5,629 bases of DNA from Bacteroidales bacterium. Lineage in GTDB: Bacteria > Bacteroidota > Bacteroidia > Bacteroidales > UBA4181. Position 1 is the first letter of the stretch. Each line of letters starts with the position of its first letter. The notes beneath the pieces were generated by a model. That model was not told where the DNA came from. It did no database searches and saw only the letters and a program-made list of their open reading frames with translations. Position numbers and translations under genes: made by a program. Location: NCBI GenBank assembly GCA_031260845.1, contig JAISKR010000238.1, positions 1 through 5,629 on the forward strand, in the 5' to 3' direction. Of the stretch, positions 1 through 5,326 are shown in pieces.

Positions 1-132
1 TGCCTTTGCGGTGAAACAGGCACCATCCTTGCCGGAAAAGTGATTGAGGTAATCGGTGCAAAAATTCCGGACGCCGAATGGCAAGTCATTCAAGAGCAGA
101 TTAAACAGGTGATTTACAAACAAGTAGGCTGA
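1..132 (+). CDS. 3' end of an unidentified protein gene (partial)
   Basis: The first frame is open from base 1 to a TGA at 130-132 and encodes the last 43 residues of a protein that begins outside the window. The tail starts CLCGETGTILAGK, continues through a helix-like, charged stretch (DAEWQVIQEQIKQVIYK) and ends QVG. I do not recognise the family and name no function. The frame is credible because the A of its TGA is the A of the engB ATG (sequence TGATG). That one-base overlap is typical of translationally coupled genes in an operon, so engB is probably cotranscribed with this gene. Confidence 0.7.
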   Translation, partial: CLCGETGTILAGKVIEVIGAKIPDAEWQVIQEQIKQVIYKQVG

Positions 133-749
133 TGCTCATCCGCAAGGCAGAATTTGTAAAAAGCAGCGCCGCGCTGAAAGAGTGTCCCAAGCCCGACCGA
201 CCGGAATATGCTTTCATCGGACGGTCGAATGTGGGCAAGTCGTCGCTCATCAATATGCTGTGCAGCAACGGCAATTTGGCAAAAACATCCGCTACACCCG
301 GAAAAACAAGGCTCATCAATCATTTTTCCATCAACGAAAGTTGGTATTTGGTCGATTTGCCCGGCTACGGATATGCCAAAGTGTCCAAATCCATGCTCAG
401 AGAGTTCGACAAAACCATCATCCACTATATCGGCAAACGCGACAACCTCTGTTATGTTTTTGTGCTGATTGATTCCCGCATATCGCCGCAAGCCATTGAT
501 TTGGAATTTATTAATGCCTTGGGCAGCCTGCAAATTCCGTTGACTCTCGTCTTCACCAAGACCGACAAAACCACGCAGCGAGAAAGAAACAGCAACATAC
601 AGGCGTTTAAAGATAAACTTTTGGAAACATGGGAAGAATTGCCGCCTTGTTTCTACACTTCCACCATCAACCGAAGCGGACGGGAAGAAATATTGGACTT
701 CATAGAAGAGTGTAACCGCGAAGAAGCCGCTCAGAACCACGAAGCGTGA
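132..749 (+). CDS. engB: Ribosome biogenesis GTP-binding protein EngB (YsxC/YihA)
   Basis: This 205-residue protein is a small TRAFAC-class GTPase of the EngB/YsxC/YihA family, which helps late assembly of the large ribosomal subunit in the cytoplasm. The full G-motif set is visible. The P-loop G1 is GRSNVGKS (residues 30-37), the G2 region is TPGKTR (55-60), G3 is DLPGYGYAK (75-83), G4 is TKTD (142-145), and the G5-like segment is TSTINRSG (176-183). The family more often has TSS or TSA in G5. The length is normal for the family and the protein is intact. The ATG overlaps the stop of the upstream gene by one base, so translation is probably coupled. No separate promoter is evident. The last 19 bp overlap the 3' end of the convergent metallopeptidase gene. 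Identification is firm from motifs; the role is taken from the family. Confidence 0.96.
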   Translation: MLIRKAEFVKSSAALKECPKPDRPEYAFIGRSNVGKSSLINMLCSNGNLAKTSATPGKTRLINHFSINESWYLVDLPGYGYAKVSKSMLREFDKTIIHYIGKRDNLCYVFVLIDSRISPQAIDLEFINALGSLQIPLTLVFTKTDKTTQRERNSNIQAFKDKLLETWEELPPCFYTSTINRSGREEILDFIEECNREEAAQNHEA

Positions 750-1465
750 TAGCGTTTCACCTCGCCCGCCAATTGCTTAGCCTTTCCGTCGGTGTGTTGG
801 TCAAGGCAATCCCAGAACCCCTGCCCGTGATTTTTGTGGACAGTGTGCACCAACTCGTGCAACACGACATAATCCCGTAAATGTTCAGGCAGCCGCATCA
901 GGTGGATATTCAGGTTGATATGATTGTTAGTCGAACAACTGCCCCATCGCGAACTAATATTTTTCACCGTCACCCCTTTGTAGCGAAATCCGTGTTGCTC
1001 AGCCAATTGTGCGGTGCACTCAGGCAGGTACTCTTTGGCTTCTCTGCGCAGCCTTTCGATGATAATGGTGCGAATGACTTCCTGCACGGGCGCTGAGAGC
1101 AAATCGACGCTTTCGGGATAAAATATCTGCAATTCCTCTTTGGTGGTATGCACGCGGAAATTCAATGCGTTGCACGGAAACAGTCGCAATTGGCGGTTGG
1201 CAGTAGCAAATTGCACTTCGGGCGTGAAAACGGTATGAGTGCCCTCTTGTTGCGCTATTTTCGATTGCGCCTGACGAATCCAGTCCGCTTTGCGCCTCAC
1301 AAAGTCCATTGCCGCTTGAAGGGCTTCGCGCCGCGGCACCGTCACCCGCACCCCTTCAAAGGGCTTGACGGATATACGGATATTACGGGCGGCAGCACTT
1401 GCCACAAACGTAACATCGCCTATTTGCTCAAAATTGATAATCCGGCTCGCTTCCAACCGCGCCAT
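731..1465 (-). CDS. YgjP-like (DUF45) zinc metallopeptidase
   Basis: This is a probable cytoplasmic zinc metallopeptidase of the YgjP/DUF45 type (M48-like in many annotations). From the ATG at 1465 it has 244 residues. The order is an N-terminal beta-rich part (NIRISVKPFEGVRVTVPRR, residues 28-46), the KADWI motif (59-63), the family signature RWGSCS (173-178), then the zinc site HELVH (203-207) with third ligand His213 in the form HExxHxxxxxH. All catalytic residues are present. The frame stays open to another ATG at 1513, adding 16 residues. I prefer 1465 because a TAnnTTTG promoter box at 1492-1499 lies inside that extension, and because the extra residues lie upstream of the strand that normally opens the family. 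There is no signal peptide. The gene converges on engB with a 19-bp overlap. The peptide substrate is unknown; in E. coli and its relatives the family is still poorly characterised. Confidence 0.9.
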   Translation of the reverse strand: MARLEASRIINFEQIGDVTFVASAAARNIRISVKPFEGVRVTVPRREALQAAMDFVRRKADWIRQAQSKIAQQEGTHTVFTPEVQFATANRQLRLFPCNALNFRVHTTKEELQIFYPESVDLLSAPVQEVIRTIIIERLRREAKEYLPECTAQLAEQHGFRYKGVTVKNISSRWGSCSTNNHINLNIHLMRLPEHLRDYVVLHELVHTVHKNHGQGFWDCLDQHTDGKAKQLAGEVKRYHASWF

Positions 1466-1491
1466 AGAAATGTTTTTTAAAAATTTGCCGA

Positions 1492-1499
1492 CAAAAGTA
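1492..1499 (-). promoter_or_regulatory. Promoter -7 box for the metallopeptidase gene
   Basis: Read on the minus strand the bases are TACTTTTG, an exact match to the Bacteroidota -7 consensus TAnnTTTG. The box ends 26 nt before the ATG at 1465, close to the spacing of the other boxes in this window (17-24 nt). The upstream -33 element is weak: only a T-run, without a clear TTTG at the expected distance. The box lies within the longer alternative reading frame, which argues for the shorter start. Confidence 0.5.
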
Positions 1500-1560
1500 C
1501 GCATTATCTTCATAAAAATACTTTTGCAGTCTGAAAATAAATTATTGAGGTAAACCTTAC

Positions 1561-1595
1561 CTACGAAGGTTTCGTAGATCTACGAACCTTCGTAG
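1561..1595. repeat. 35-bp near-perfect palindrome built of CTACGAA units
   Basis: The element is four copies of the heptamer CTACGAA in alternating orientation: CTACGAA (1561-1567), TTCGTAG (1571-1577), CTACGAA (1580-1586) and TTCGTAG (1589-1595). The whole is an inverted repeat with a single unpaired T. Its core TTCGTAGATCTACGAA (1571-1586) is a perfect 16-bp palindrome. Outside it CCTTA (1555-1559) and TAAGG (1606-1610) form a further inverted pair. As RNA it could fold into a long hairpin, but no T-run follows on either strand, so it is not a standard intrinsic terminator. It could be an extragenic repeat, a protein-binding site, or a Rho-type or processing signal after the transporter gene. 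Confidence 0.75.
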
Positions 1596-1683
1596 ATACT
1601 AAAAATAAGGTCGACGGTTCCCGTTGTCCTGTCCTATCTATTATGGTTAATAAAGTTTTGAAAACAAGATATTTGAAAGTTAA

Positions 1684-1695
1684 AACCTTCGTAGA
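1684..1695. repeat. Second copy of the 12-bp unit AACCTTCGTAGA
   Basis: AACCTTCGTAGA occurs at 1585-1596, at the right edge of the 35-bp palindrome, and again here 99 bp further on in the same orientation. It supplies a fifth copy of the TTCGTAG heptamer (1688-1694) without a partner arm nearby, so it is not explained by the hairpin alone. Confidence 0.6.
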
Positions 1696-1767
1696 AACGA
1701 ATATCCCTCTGCAAAACGAACCTTATTATCTTATGAACGAGTTGCGAACGATAAATTACGGAAACCG

Positions 1768-1782
1768 TGAGAAAAATTCTCA
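1768..1782 (-). terminator. Small hairpin just after the transporter stop (weak terminator candidate)
   Basis: On the minus strand TGAGAA-TTT-TTCTCA forms a 6-bp stem with a 3-nt loop starting 4 nt after the transporter stop codon. A 4-bp stem (ACGG/CCGT, 1758-1768) adjoins it. The stems are short and AT-rich, and no clean T-run follows, so termination here is only a possibility. Confidence 0.25.
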
Positions 1783-1786
1783 ATTG

Positions 1787-3184
1787 TCAATTCTTCGTCA
1801 TATTCGGTTTTTCCAAACCGTAGCCTTTCCGTTTGTCTTCGCGTTTCAGCAGAAGGGCAAATACGATAGCCAAGACGCCAAAACAGGCGAAAATCAACAT
1901 CGGAATGGTGTAATTGTAGAGCGATACGGTTCTTGTTGCGCCATCTACCATTTTATCTACCGTGCCGGTGATGCAGTATTTGTCCCGCACGTAGCCTATC
2001 AGAAGCGGCACGCCCATCAATCCCCAGTTTTGCACCCAGAAGGTCATCGCATACGCGGTGCCCAACTGCTTTTCGGGGATAATCTTCGCCACCGAGGGCC
2101 ACATCGCCGAGGGCACCAACGAAAAGGCTACACCCAGCACCATCACTAATCCGATAGCCATGTAGAGTTTGTCGAGCGAGGGAATGGAAAACAGCAGATG
2201 CACCACCACCAACAGGCAGGAACCGATTAACATAATCGTTGCGCCTTTGCCGCGTTTGTCGTACAAACTTCCGAAAAAGGGCGTCAGCAAGAGAGCGCTC
2301 GCCGGAAGCAGCGCCGGAATCCAGCCGGCTAAACTGTCGGGAATGTCAAATTTCTGGCTTATCAGTTTCACTGCAAACTTGATGAAAGGGAACACCGCCG
2401 AATAGAACAGCACGCATAAAACGGTGATGAACCAGAAAGCGCGGTTCTTTGCGATGCTCACAATGTCCGAAAACTTGAAGTTATCAGAGTTGTCGGTGCC
2501 CGCCAAGGCGTCTTCGGCGTCCAGACGGCGGTCGAACATGGTGAAAACGATGAACACCAGCAATCCCAAGCAAAGCAGGAAGAGTGCAACGATGACGGGC
2601 GCACTCAGATTGCCCGTAGCCCGTACCAGCGGAATGGGCGTGAACATTGCCAGCGCCGTGCCGATGCGCCCTGTGGAAGTGTTCAACCCGATAGCTAGCG
2701 CCATTTCCTTGCCGCGAAACCACCGCACCACCGCCTTGTTGGCAGAAATGCCGAACATTTCACAGCCCACGCCGAAGATGGCGAATCCCAATCCGGAAAC
2801 CACCGCCGATTTGGCGTGTGGCGACAGCAATTCCCAACTGCCAATGTTGACGCTGAACATACCCTCAACGTGTCCCGAAATGCCCCAATATTTGATTAAT
2901 GCGCCTGCAATCATGATGGAAATGGCTAAAATACCGGTAAAGCGGGTTCCCATTTTGTCGAGAATCATGCCGCTAAACACCAGCATCAGCAGGAAAACGT
3001 TGAACCATCCGTAGCCGCTGGTGAAAAAGCCGTAATCGGTGCCGCTCCAGCCTAAATTTGCTTGAAGCCGTTCTTCCAAGGGCGCCATAGCGTCGGTGAG
3101 ATAGTACATACAAAGCATGGTGAAAGATACAAGAGCGAGTACCGACCACCTCGCCCATCTTGAATCACGTAAATTATTTATCAT
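1787..3184 (-). CDS. MFS transporter, MFSD1-like
   Basis: This 465-residue inner-membrane protein belongs to the major facilitator superfamily and has the expected multi-helix layout. An N-terminal hydrophobic helix begins near residue 14. The signature motif A follows TM2 as SGMILDKMGTR (71-81) and is repeated in the C-terminal half as GSLYDKRGK (305-313). A hydrophilic central loop lies at about 217-250, and the tail after about 446 is strongly charged (KREDKRK). The block MWPSVAKIIPEKQLGTAY (361-378) followed by QNWGL (385-389) resembles the conserved block of the MFSD1 group. Eukaryotic MFSD1 is a lysosomal dipeptide uniporter, but the substrate of this bacterial relative cannot be told from sequence. 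The ATG at 3184 is supported by a promoter with both elements 24 nt upstream. The gene stands alone on its transcript as far as can be seen. MFS assignment is firm; the MFSD1 affinity is from memory of the motif. Confidence 0.9.
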   Translation of the reverse strand: MINNLRDSRWARWSVLALVSFTMLCMYYLTDAMAPLEERLQANLGWSGTDYGFFTSGYGWFNVFLLMLVFSGMILDKMGTRFTGILAISIMIAGALIKYWGISGHVEGMFSVNIGSWELLSPHAKSAVVSGLGFAIFGVGCEMFGISANKAVVRWFRGKEMALAIGLNTSTGRIGTALAMFTPIPLVRATGNLSAPVIVALFLLCLGLLVFIVFTMFDRRLDAEDALAGTDNSDNFKFSDIVSIAKNRAFWFITVLCVLFYSAVFPFIKFAVKLISQKFDIPDSLAGWIPALLPASALLLTPFFGSLYDKRGKGATIMLIGSCLLVVVHLLFSIPSLDKLYMAIGLVMVLGVAFSLVPSAMWPSVAKIIPEKQLGTAYAMTFWVQNWGLMGVPLLIGYVRDKYCITGTVDKMVDGATRTVSLYNYTIPMLIFACFGVLAIVFALLLKREDKRKGYGLEKPNMTKN

Positions 3185-3208
3185 AAATTAATTTGATTAA
3201 AATTCAGG

Positions 3209-3238
3209 CAAAAGTAATGCAAAAATCTTTTCAACAAA
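3209..3238 (-). promoter_or_regulatory. Bacteroidota-type promoter of the transporter gene
   Basis: On the minus strand a TTTG (3235-3238) is followed after 18 nt by TACTTTTG (3209-3216), matching the -33 TTTG and -7 TAnnTTTG elements of the phylum's primary sigma factor. Transcription would start near 3202, giving a leader of about 18 nt before the ATG. It is the best promoter in the window because both elements are present. Confidence 0.65.
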
Positions 3239-3260
3239 AATATATTTGAAAATTTATTAA

Positions 3261-3298
3261 TTATGCAAATCATATAATCGATTAAGTAAATTGCATAA
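3261..3298. promoter_or_regulatory. Symmetric 38-bp dyad, operator candidate
   Basis: TTATGCAA (3261-3268) and TTGCATAA (3291-3298) are perfect inverted 8-mers. Midway between them TAATCGATTA (3275-3284) is a perfect 10-bp palindrome. Both symmetries share exactly the same centre (3279/3280). The centre lies about 76 bp upstream of the predicted transporter start site, a spacing suited to an upstream activator. The binding protein, if any, is unknown. Confidence 0.4.
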
Positions 3299-3361
3299 AA
3301 TAGTTTAACTAATTTAATAAAAGATATTTAAATTTATGTCATATTAAAACAACAATCGCGA

Positions 3362-5263
3362 TTAATACAATTTAATGATTTCCGGCGCTTTGGATGAAAA
3401 ATTACGCGGGTTCAACAGGGTTTCCTTGCTGAGGGTAAAATAGTCGAAGCGTGAATTTGCAGGTATGTAAGGGAAATAGGCAAATTGCAGTTGTATCGTA
3501 TTGATAATAAATCTATTGTTTCGTATTCTTATGCCACACCCAAAGGAAGTGTATAAAGTCCTTTCGAGCACAGGACTGTCATAACCGCCCAACCAACTGA
3601 AATTGGCAAAAGCGTACCAGACCATGCGGAAACCATAAACATCCCAAGGGGCGAAAAGATTATGTTCCATCGAAAGGTTCAAGCGGCGGCGTCCGTAAAC
3701 CGAATCGTTGCGGAAACCCGGGATACCTGTGTCGCCGTTAATTTTCATGTAATCAAGATTTTGCGTGTCCAACTGTCGCGAAATTTGCATATTGGCGAAA
3801 AAACGCTGCTTGAAACTGCCGGTAACAAATAAATTTGAAAAATAATTGACGGCAAAATCCAAAGAACCTTGTTGAGGACGTTTTTCGTACAAAAAAGTTC
3901 CGTAAGCGGCTGAACCCGAAAGGTAGCCCAACCAAGGAATAAACTGCCCCATGGAAGTATTCACCCCCACGTATGGACGATTATACTGCTCGTTATGCTC
4001 TTTCCCGCCGACAACAGACAGCAAAAATCCGCGAGGGATATCCTCCGTGCGCCCATAGTTGTAAATCAGGTTGGTTTTGTAATATCCCTGTCGCGAAAAA
4101 CTCAGCGAAGCAAGGTAAACTGTCCGGTTTTGAAATAGATAATAAAGGTTTTGCGAATTTTCAGGACGTTGCAAAAAATCTGTCTTCTGTGCGCGTAACG
4201 CCACGGTAATGTTATTCTGCATAACGCCCGGGGCATTGCCTGAAATGAGAAACGACCGCCCTATCCAGCCGTCGGAATATCTCAACCTCACCAACACCGG
4301 ATTGATAAGCGAGTATGACGAGTCGGGGGCATAATTCATTTCCATCTGCTCTTTGTAAACTGTCAAATTGCCGGCATATTTGGTGCTTGGCGTGTAAAAA
4401 TCGCGATTCAACACGACGCCTGTCTTTTCGTTTTTGAAGCGGTTGCGGTAAATAGCATCAATGGAAATATGCGAGCGGGCAATGTTACGCATGGAAGCAT
4501 CCACTTCGTATCCCCATTTTTCTGTTCTTTTGGTATCCATAAAAACGCCGGCTTTGATATCAAATCCCCAACCAAAAATATTCCTGTCCGAAAGGGCAAA
4601 ATTTCCTTTTGAACTTAAATTGGTACTCAAATCCACCCCGTAGGGCAGAACGTCCTGAGTAATTACCACAATTTCAGCCTCTTGCTCGCCAATTGGCAGA
4701 GCCGAAATGCGGGCGTCGTTGATATAGTGCAGCGAGCGCAGATAACGCTCAGAATCAGCCAATTTCAAGGCATTGACGGTATCGCCTTCGTGAAAATAAA
4801 GCGCATTGCGGATAACAAACTCGCGGGTAGTGATATGCACCGCATTTCCGGCACGTTCCAGAAAAGAAATTTTATCAGGATGGGTATCAATGTCTTGTGC
4901 GTCAATATCGGAACCGAAAGGGTCAAGCCGGATGACGCGGATGCGGCTGATGGTTCGCCCCTGCATCATGCGGTATTGCTCATTGTCCGAAACGACATTG
5001 AAAGTATCTTTTACCGATTCCTTGGCAGGCGAAATCAGAATGATATTTTTCAGGTCGCGTATCCATTTGGCGGAAGTGGTGTCTTGTCGATAAAATCGTC
5101 CTTCGGGCTGCGAAGCGGGTTCAGGTATCACTTGCTGAGCCTTCGCATAACATAAACCCGTAAAAATAAGACAGTTTATAACTATCCAACACTTCCCGCA
5201 AACACCGGATAAACAGGCGAAAAATAATTTTTTTCTGAACAGATTTAACACAAAATAATACAA
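3362..5263 (-). CDS. Single-POTRA outer-membrane beta-barrel protein (BamA/TamA-like)
   Basis: This 633-residue protein looks like a distant Omp85/BamA-type outer-membrane protein. A long signal peptide is visible: basic n-region (RKK, 10-12), hydrophobic core at about 26-39, and a signal peptidase I site AKA|Q after residue 42. One POTRA-like domain spans about 102-205 and includes EFVIRNALYFHEGD (148-161), ADSERYLRSLHYINDARI (169-186) and EAEIVVITQD (195-204). From about 210 the sequence alternates in short aromatic strands typical of a barrel. GIPGFRNDSVYGRRRLNLSM (513-532) resembles the loop motif (RGF/Y...G) of the superfamily in variant form. A polar tail of about 28 residues ends in Tyr. 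The start is TTG at 5263; GTG at 5251 is the alternative, and no ATG precedes the signal peptide. POTRA and barrel suggest protein handling or secretion at the outer membrane, but the substrate is unknown. It is divergent from the EEP-family gene. Confidence 0.82.
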   Translation of the reverse strand: MYYFVLNLFRKKLFFACLSGVCGKCWIVINCLIFTGLCYAKAQQVIPEPASQPEGRFYRQDTTSAKWIRDLKNIILISPAKESVKDTFNVVSDNEQYRMMQGRTISRIRVIRLDPFGSDIDAQDIDTHPDKISFLERAGNAVHITTREFVIRNALYFHEGDTVNALKLADSERYLRSLHYINDARISALPIGEQEAEIVVITQDVLPYGVDLSTNLSSKGNFALSDRNIFGWGFDIKAGVFMDTKRTEKWGYEVDASMRNIARSHISIDAIYRNRFKNEKTGVVLNRDFYTPSTKYAGNLTVYKEQMEMNYAPDSSYSLINPVLVRLRYSDGWIGRSFLISGNAPGVMQNNITVALRAQKTDFLQRPENSQNLYYLFQNRTVYLASLSFSRQGYYKTNLIYNYGRTEDIPRGFLLSVVGGKEHNEQYNRPYVGVNTSMGQFIPWLGYLSGSAAYGTFLYEKRPQQGSLDFAVNYFSNLFVTGSFKQRFFANMQISRQLDTQNLDYMKINGDTGIPGFRNDSVYGRRRLNLSMEHNLFAPWDVYGFRMVWYAFANFSWLGGYDSPVLERTLYTSFGCGIRIRNNRFIINTIQLQFAYFPYIPANSRFDYFTLSKETLLNPRNFSSKAPEIIKLY

Positions 5264-5274
5264 ATTAATTTGTA
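5259..5274. repeat. 16-bp perfect palindrome over the barrel-gene start
   Basis: TACAAATTAATTTGTA is perfectly self-complementary. It covers the TTG start codon of the barrel gene and reaches the predicted transcription start region below the -7 box at 5281-5288. Its core reappears at 3185-3195 beside the transporter ATG. It could be an operator or simply an AT-rich initiation region. Confidence 0.5.
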
Positions 5275-5280
5275 AGGATG

Positions 5281-5288
5281 CAAATGTA
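5281..5288 (-). promoter_or_regulatory. Promoter -7 box for the barrel gene
   Basis: The minus strand reads TACATTTG, matching TAnnTTTG, 17 nt before the TTG start at 5263. No TTTG occurs at the expected -33 distance (about 5307-5310 reads TCAA on this strand), so the promoter is incomplete or activator dependent. Confidence 0.45.
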
Positions 5289-5301
5289 GTTATTTTTTCA
5301 C

Positions 5302-5309
5302 TATTTTTG
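5302..5309 (+). promoter_or_regulatory. Promoter -7 box for the EEP-family gene
   Basis: TATTTTTG matches TAnnTTTG and ends 17 nt before the ATG at 5327, the same distance as the opposing box. The expected -33 position (about 5280-5283) falls on the opposing -7 box and has no TTTG. The region is T-rich, so a chance match is possible. Confidence 0.4.
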
Positions 5310-5326
5310 AAAAAAATATTATTTCG

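Larger units (their letters stand above)
1466..1786. other. Non-coding gap between metallopeptidase and transporter genes
   Basis: This stretch of about 320 bases lies upstream of the metallopeptidase and downstream of the transporter, both on the minus strand. It holds the metallopeptidase promoter, the 35-bp palindrome at 1561-1595, an extra copy of its repeat unit at 1684-1695 and small hairpins near the transporter stop. Between 1514 and 1786 there is no ATG on the minus strand. On the plus strand a frame opens at 1643 but runs on antisense into the transporter gene; I do not believe it. No tRNA or recognisable RNA gene was seen. Confidence 0.6.
3185..3361. other. AT-rich control region upstream of the transporter
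   Basis: These 177 bases separate the barrel-gene stop from the transporter start and are far richer in A and T than the flanking genes. They contain the transporter promoter (3209-3238) and a symmetric dyad (3261-3298). I see no open frame worth calling and no GC-rich intrinsic terminator for the barrel gene. Confidence 0.6.

Noticed and set aside
114..740. Minus-strand frame of 208 codons opposite engB
   Set aside because: It mirrors engB, which has all G motifs; the opposite frame has none and no credible start.
1561..1595. Palindrome read as a classical intrinsic terminator
   Set aside because: The stem is long enough but there is no T-run immediately after it on either strand, and it lies about 190 bases from the transporter stop.
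1643..2149. Plus-strand frame of 168 codons starting in the gap
   Set aside because: Only its first 48 or so codons lie outside the transporter gene; the rest is antisense to clear MFS coding sequence and shows no domain-like pattern.
2424..3014. Plus-strand frame of 196 codons inside the transporter region
   Set aside because: It is wholly antisense to the MFS gene, has low-complexity composition and no recognisable motif; codon bias of the real gene explains it.
3261..3298. Dyad read as the terminator of the barrel gene
   Set aside because: The arms are AT-rich with a 22-nt spacer, there is no T-run after it, and it lies over 60 bases past the stop.
4682..5155. Plus-strand frame of 157 codons opposite the barrel gene
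   Set aside because: It is antisense to the POTRA and N-terminal region of a well-supported protein and has no independent support.
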